Source: Nonomuraea dietziae (GTDB lineage: Bacteria > Actinomycetota > Actinomycetes > Streptosporangiales > Streptosporangiaceae). Taken from it: DNA of 64,000 bases. The translations under genes and the position numbers were made by a program. Shown piece by piece: positions 60,736-64,000 of this stretch. The DNA is taken from the NCBI RefSeq assembly GCF_014195505.1, contig NZ_JACIBV010000001.1, positions 1,674,001-1,738,000 on the forward strand, in the 5' to 3' direction. Under the pieces are notes generated by a model. It had not been told where the DNA came from and made no database searches. It saw only the letters and a list, made by a program, of their open reading frames with translations. Numbering within the stretch: position 1 is the stretch's first letter; every line of letters starts with the position of its first letter.

Positions 60736-62195
60736 CGGGTTGTCCTCTCGTGTGCGTGCGCGGCGACCTCGGCGGGCAGCCACTGTCTGCGCGCCAGCTC
60801 GTCGACCAGGCGCAGGTAGGCCTCGTCGAAGCGGTCGGCAGAGCCGGGGCGGGGGTCGATCGTGTCGCGGACGCGGACCATCTCCGCGGCCACGTCGGCG
60901 ACCCTGCGGCCTGGCGAGGCGGCCAGCACCGCCATGCCGAGCGCGGGTTCGGCGTTCTCGGGGAGCGTGACCTGCCTGCCCAGCACGTCGGCGCGCAGCT
61001 GACACCAGTACGCGCTGCGCGTCGCGCCGCCCGTCAGGGTGAGCGCGCCGTCCACGGGAGCGCCGAGCTGGTCCAGGTAGTCGAAGCAGAGCCGTTCGAC
61101 GAAGGCGACACCCTGCAACAACGCCGCGAAGTGCTCGGCCTCGTCGGCCACCTCGCCGAGGAGGAACTCTCTGGCCTGCGGCGCGACGAAGGGGAAGCGC
61201 TCCCCTGCCGAGACGAGCGGGTAGGCGAGCGGCCCGGCCGGTTCGCGTCCTGCGGCCGCGGCGCTCAGCTCGTCGAGGTCGCGGCCGGGGAAGTCACGGG
61301 CGATCGCGCCCGAGCCCGTGCTCGACGCGCCGCCCGGCAGCCAGGCGCCGTCGGGGGCCCTGTGCGAGTAGACCGCGCCCAGAGGGTCGCGGACCAGCTC
61401 GCGGGTCACCCCCTTGATCACCAGGGTGGTGCCGAGCACGGAGTTCCAGCTGCCGGGGGTGAGCGCGCCCGCGCCGAGCTGGGCGGCGCAGCCGTCGGTC
61501 GCCCCCGCGATGACGGGGGTGCCCTCGGGCAGGCCGGTGAGCTCGGCCGCGGCGGCGCAGACCGTGCCGAGAACCGTGCCCGAACGGACCAGGAAGGGCA
61601 GCGTCTCGCCCGGCACACCGAGGGTGGCGAGCACGTCCGAAGGCCAGTCCTCCTCGATCAGGTGCGCTCCTGTCTTGAGCGCGCTGCTGAGGTCGGTGGG
61701 CACCTCGTGGCCGACCAGGCGGCGGTTGACGAAGTCGCTCTGGTGCAGCAGCCTGACGCCGCTCCAGCCGTACTCGTCGAGCAGCCAGAGCAGTTTCGGC
61801 AGCGCCCACGCGGCCTGCATGCGGCGGTAGCCGAGCTGGGACCAGACATGGCCGCCCACCTCGTTGATCTTGTCCACCTGGGCGGCGGCGCGGGTGTCGT
61901 CGTACATCAGGCCGGGCGTGAGCGGGCGGCCCTGCGTGTCGGCGAGCAGGACGGTGCCGGAGGTCGCGTCCACCGCCACGCCGCGCACCTCGGCGTCCGG
62001 CACGTCGGCCAGCGCCTCGGCGCAGGCCAGCGCGGTCGCGTGCCACCACTGCTCGGGGTCCTGCTCGTGCCGCTCGCCTTCGCGGTGGCTGGTCAGCTTG
62101 CGCGTGCCCATGCCCGCGACCCTGCCCTCGCCCGTGACGGCGAGCGCCCTGACGCTCTGCGTGCCGAGATCCAGCCCGACCCAGACGCCGCTCAC
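60732..62195 (-). CDS. FGGY family kinase, D-ribulokinase-like
   Basis: 487 residues. VGLDLGTQSVRALAV phosphate-1 motif, GVAVDATSGTVLLAD, LLHQSDFVNRRLVGHEVPTD, TDGCAAQLGAGALTPGSWNS and VYSHRAPDGAWLPGGASSTG. This pattern, with DATSGT and H-Q-S/A-D, matches the D-ribulose kinases of cyanobacteria and plants (AtXK-1 type) rather than xylulokinase or glycerol kinase. Would phosphorylate D-ribulose or a close ketose. GTG at 62195 overlaps the upstream kinase stop. Confidence 0.85.
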   Translation of the reverse strand: MSGVWVGLDLGTQSVRALAVTGEGRVAGMGTRKLTSHREGERHEQDPEQWWHATALACAEALADVPDAEVRGVAVDATSGTVLLADTQGRPLTPGLMYDDTRAAAQVDKINEVGGHVWSQLGYRRMQAAWALPKLLWLLDEYGWSGVRLLHQSDFVNRRLVGHEVPTDLSSALKTGAHLIEEDWPSDVLATLGVPGETLPFLVRSGTVLGTVCAAAAELTGLPEGTPVIAGATDGCAAQLGAGALTPGSWNSVLGTTLVIKGVTRELVRDPLGAVYSHRAPDGAWLPGGASSTGSGAIARDFPGRDLDELSAAAAGREPAGPLAYPLVSAGERFPFVAPQAREFLLGEVADEAEHFAALLQGVAFVERLCFDYLDQLGAPVDGALTLTGGATRSAYWCQLRADVLGRQVTLPENAEPALGMAVLAASPGRRVADVAAEMVRVRDTIDPRPGSADRFDEAYLRLVDELARRQWLPAEVAAHAHERTTR

Positions 62196-63619
62196 CTGCC
62201 GCTCCTGACGCTCTCCCTGACGCGCAGGAACCGGTCGAACAGCTCGTCGTACGGCCCCGCGGCCGGGTCGAGCGCCTGCCGTACCCGGGGTTCGGGCACC
62301 TTGGCCAGCGCACCGGTGGCCAGGCCGCCCATGACGTAGGCGCCTCTGGCGCCGGCCTCCTCGTCGGCCGTGCGGAGCACGGGCAGGCCCGTGACGTCGG
62401 CGATGAGCCGCGTCCACACCTCGCTGGCCGCGCCGCCTCCGCAGACGCGCAGCTCGGTGGGTCTGACGTGGGAGGCGGTGAGGCAGTCTCTGATGACCAT
62501 GCTGAGGCCTTCCATGACCGCGCGGGCCAGATGCTCGCGGCGGTGCTCGAAGGAGAGGCCGACGAACGCGCCTCTCGCGAACGGATCGAGGAAGGGGGCG
62601 CGCTCTCCGGCGGGCGACAGATAGGGAAGGAACACCAGACCCTCCGCGCCCGCGGGCGCCAGGGTGGCCAGCTCGCCGAGGTCGGCGGGATGGCTCAGGC
62701 CGAGCATCTCGCAGGCCCAGCCGATCACCTCGCCGCCCGCCAGCGTGGGGAAGGCCCGCAGGTGGAGCCCGGGCAGCCCGAGTGCGACGGTCAGGCCCGA
62801 GGCCCGCTCCCCCAGCTCCACCCGGTCGGTGACGATCTCCGTGCACAGCGTCGTGCCGAGGATCGTGCACGCCTGACCTGGGGTGACGGCGCCGACGCCG
62901 ACCGCGGTGGAGGCGATGTCGTAGGAGGACAGCACGACGGGGGTGCCCGCGGGCAGGCCCAGCCCCTGTGCGGTCAGCGGCGCGGCCCTGTCCTCGTCGT
63001 CGAGCTGCTCGGGCAGCAGCGGGGCGGCCCACTCCAGGTCGTAGAGGGCCAGCAGCTCGGCGGAGTAGCGCCCCGTGGCCAGGTCGGTGAAAGGCGCGGA
63101 GGCGTCGGAGCTGTCGACCGCGACCCTGCCGGTGAGTTTGGAGAACAGCCAGCCGCCGCAGGTCAGCGCGGTCGCCGAGCGGTCGAGCCGCTCCGGGTCG
63201 TGCAGGCGCAGCCACGCCAGCACGGCGTTGGGCAGCCCTGCGAAGGTCAGCGAACCGTTGCGGTGAAAGGCCCGCTTCAGCACGCCCGCCTCGGTCCAGT
63301 CCGCGACGAAGGCGGCCGCGCGGGCGTCGTTCCAGAGGATGGCGGGCCCCGTCGGCTCGCCGTCGGGGCCGACCAGCCAGCAGCCGTCGCCCTGCGCGGT
63401 GACCGCGACGTAGTCGACGGGCCCGGCCATGCCCTCGACCACCTCGCGCACGCAGGAGACGACCGCCTCCCACACCGCGTTCATGTCCTGCTCGGCCCAG
63501 CCGGGACGGGGCCTGGTCACGGTGGTGGCCCTGCGCGCCACCACGGCCTCGGCGCCCTCCTCGTCGTAGCCGACCGCCTTGATCATCGTGGTGCCGGCGT
63601 CGACACAGACCACTGCCAT
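62192..63619 (-). CDS. FGGY family kinase, erythritol kinase/LyxK-like
   Basis: 475 residues. VDAGTTMIKAVGYDEEG, GWAEQDMNAVW, VAVTAQGDGCWLVGPDGEPT, ILWNDARAAAFV, FLPYLSPAGERAPFLDP and a C-terminal LRVCGGGAASEVWTRLIADV. The AQGDG...W-x-DAR pattern resembles EryA-type polyol kinases and LsrK. Likely phosphorylates a tetritol, pentitol or ketose. First complete gene of the operon here, 14 bp after an RbsC-like permease. Confidence 0.83.
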   Translation of the reverse strand: MAVVCVDAGTTMIKAVGYDEEGAEAVVARRATTVTRPRPGWAEQDMNAVWEAVVSCVREVVEGMAGPVDYVAVTAQGDGCWLVGPDGEPTGPAILWNDARAAAFVADWTEAGVLKRAFHRNGSLTFAGLPNAVLAWLRLHDPERLDRSATALTCGGWLFSKLTGRVAVDSSDASAPFTDLATGRYSAELLALYDLEWAAPLLPEQLDDEDRAAPLTAQGLGLPAGTPVVLSSYDIASTAVGVGAVTPGQACTILGTTLCTEIVTDRVELGERASGLTVALGLPGLHLRAFPTLAGGEVIGWACEMLGLSHPADLGELATLAPAGAEGLVFLPYLSPAGERAPFLDPFARGAFVGLSFEHRREHLARAVMEGLSMVIRDCLTASHVRPTELRVCGGGAASEVWTRLIADVTGLPVLRTADEEAGARGAYVMGGLATGALAKVPEPRVRQALDPAAGPYDELFDRFLRVRESVRSGR

Positions 63620-63633
63620 CGCTCGCTCCCCCC

Positions 63634-64000
63634 CTACGCCCTGCCGTGGGAGACCCGCGACCTGCGAGCCACCGAGTCCACGGCCACCGCGAGCAGCAGG
63701 ACGGCGCCGGTGACCATGAAGCGGAAGGAGGAGTCGAGGTTGAGCAGGGTCAGCCCGCTGGAGATGGACTGGATCACCACGATGCCCAGCAGCGCGGCGA
63801 AGGCCGTACCCCTGCCGCCGAACAGGCTGGTGCCGCCGATGACGGCGGCCGCGATGGCGTTGAGGTTGACGTCGCCGCCTCCGCTGCTCTGGTTGACCGC
63901 CGCGAGCCTGGCCGCGGCCAGCACGCCGCCGACGGCGGCGAGCGTCGTGCACAGCACGAACGCGGAGGTGTAGACGGCCCTGACGTTGATGCCCGCGCGC
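63634..64000 (-). CDS. Sugar ABC transporter permease (RbsC type), N-terminus beyond window
   Basis: The C-terminal 121 residues of a ribose/xylose-type (CUT2) permease: LAAARLAAVNQSSGGGDVNL, LNAIAAAVIGGTSLFGGRGT and the last two helices, ending RRSRVSHGRA. The binding-protein and ATPase genes presumably lie beyond the window. It would import the sugar or polyol used by the two FGGY kinases. Confidence 0.88.
   Translation of the reverse strand, partial: RAGINVRAVYTSAFVLCTTLAAVGGVLAAARLAAVNQSSGGGDVNLNAIAAAVIGGTSLFGGRGTAFAALLGIVVIQSISSGLTLLNLDSSFRFMVTGAVLLLAVAVDSVARRSRVSHGRA

Overview
The window is very GC-rich throughout, with strong G/C bias at third codon positions, frequent GTG starts, many 4-base stop/start overlaps, Tat and lipoprotein signals, a mycothiol-era PIG-L deacetylase type and a pca operon with a fused pcaL. 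This points to a filamentous actinobacterium; Streptosporangiaceae (Nonomuraea-like) is my best guess, by inference only. No rRNA, tRNA or CRISPR array was seen.

Layout. 1-4.5 kb: a dipeptide/oligopeptide ABC importer (permease-ATPase fusion, permease, Tat lipoprotein) divergent from a FadR-type GntR regulator, with a matching operator. 4.5-15.6 kb: BlaI/M56 sensor pair, FhuF-like Fe-S protein, GlsB/YeaQ membrane protein, a PD40 protein with an MFS carrier, a frameshifted secreted metallophosphoesterase, a Na+/H+ antiporter, a TetR/SDR pair and a PIG-L deacetylase. 15.8-17.9 kb: DUF485 plus acetate-type symporter, whose stop codon touches an intact IS982-family element (17.9-18.9 kb).

18.9-27.9 kb is an accessory, scarred region. 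A UvrA-like gene is represented only by its C-terminal end (20.4 kb) and its N-terminal end (27.8 kb), collinear on the minus strand. Between them lie a resolvase fragment, a CHASE3 histidine kinase with two response regulators, two alpha/beta hydrolases, an IS256-type remnant and a DUF418 remnant.

28-37.7 kb: gluconolactonase-like protein, RlmG-type methyltransferase, SDR, a three-domain 2H phosphoesterase / MazG-like / Nudix protein, a decayed methyltransferase and a protocatechuate operon pcaF-H-G-B-L (no pcaIJ or regulator in view). PcaB carries a repeat-built low-complexity insert.

37.7-51.5 kb is a polysaccharide-utilisation locus: two secreted paralogous GH50/agarase-like hydrolases, a GH2 beta-mannosidase-like enzyme, a 603-residue protein of unknown function, a CUT1 sugar importer (solute-binding gene frameshifted) and a LacI regulator. 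A shared operator-like 12-mer lies in front of the two enzyme transcription units.

51.5-64 kb: SDR/TetR pair, then a complete glycerol-type ABC importer (GlpV, DUF2160, GlpQ, GlpP, GlpT, GlpS), and upstream of it a translationally coupled sugar/polyol operon: RbsC-like permease (cut by the window edge), EryA/LyxK-like kinase, D-ribulokinase-like kinase, histidine phosphatase and D-2-hydroxyacid dehydrogenase.

Two genes (metallophosphoesterase, CUT1 binding protein) are each broken by one extra G/C in a short homopolymer. This may be true decay or assembly error, and raw reads would tell.
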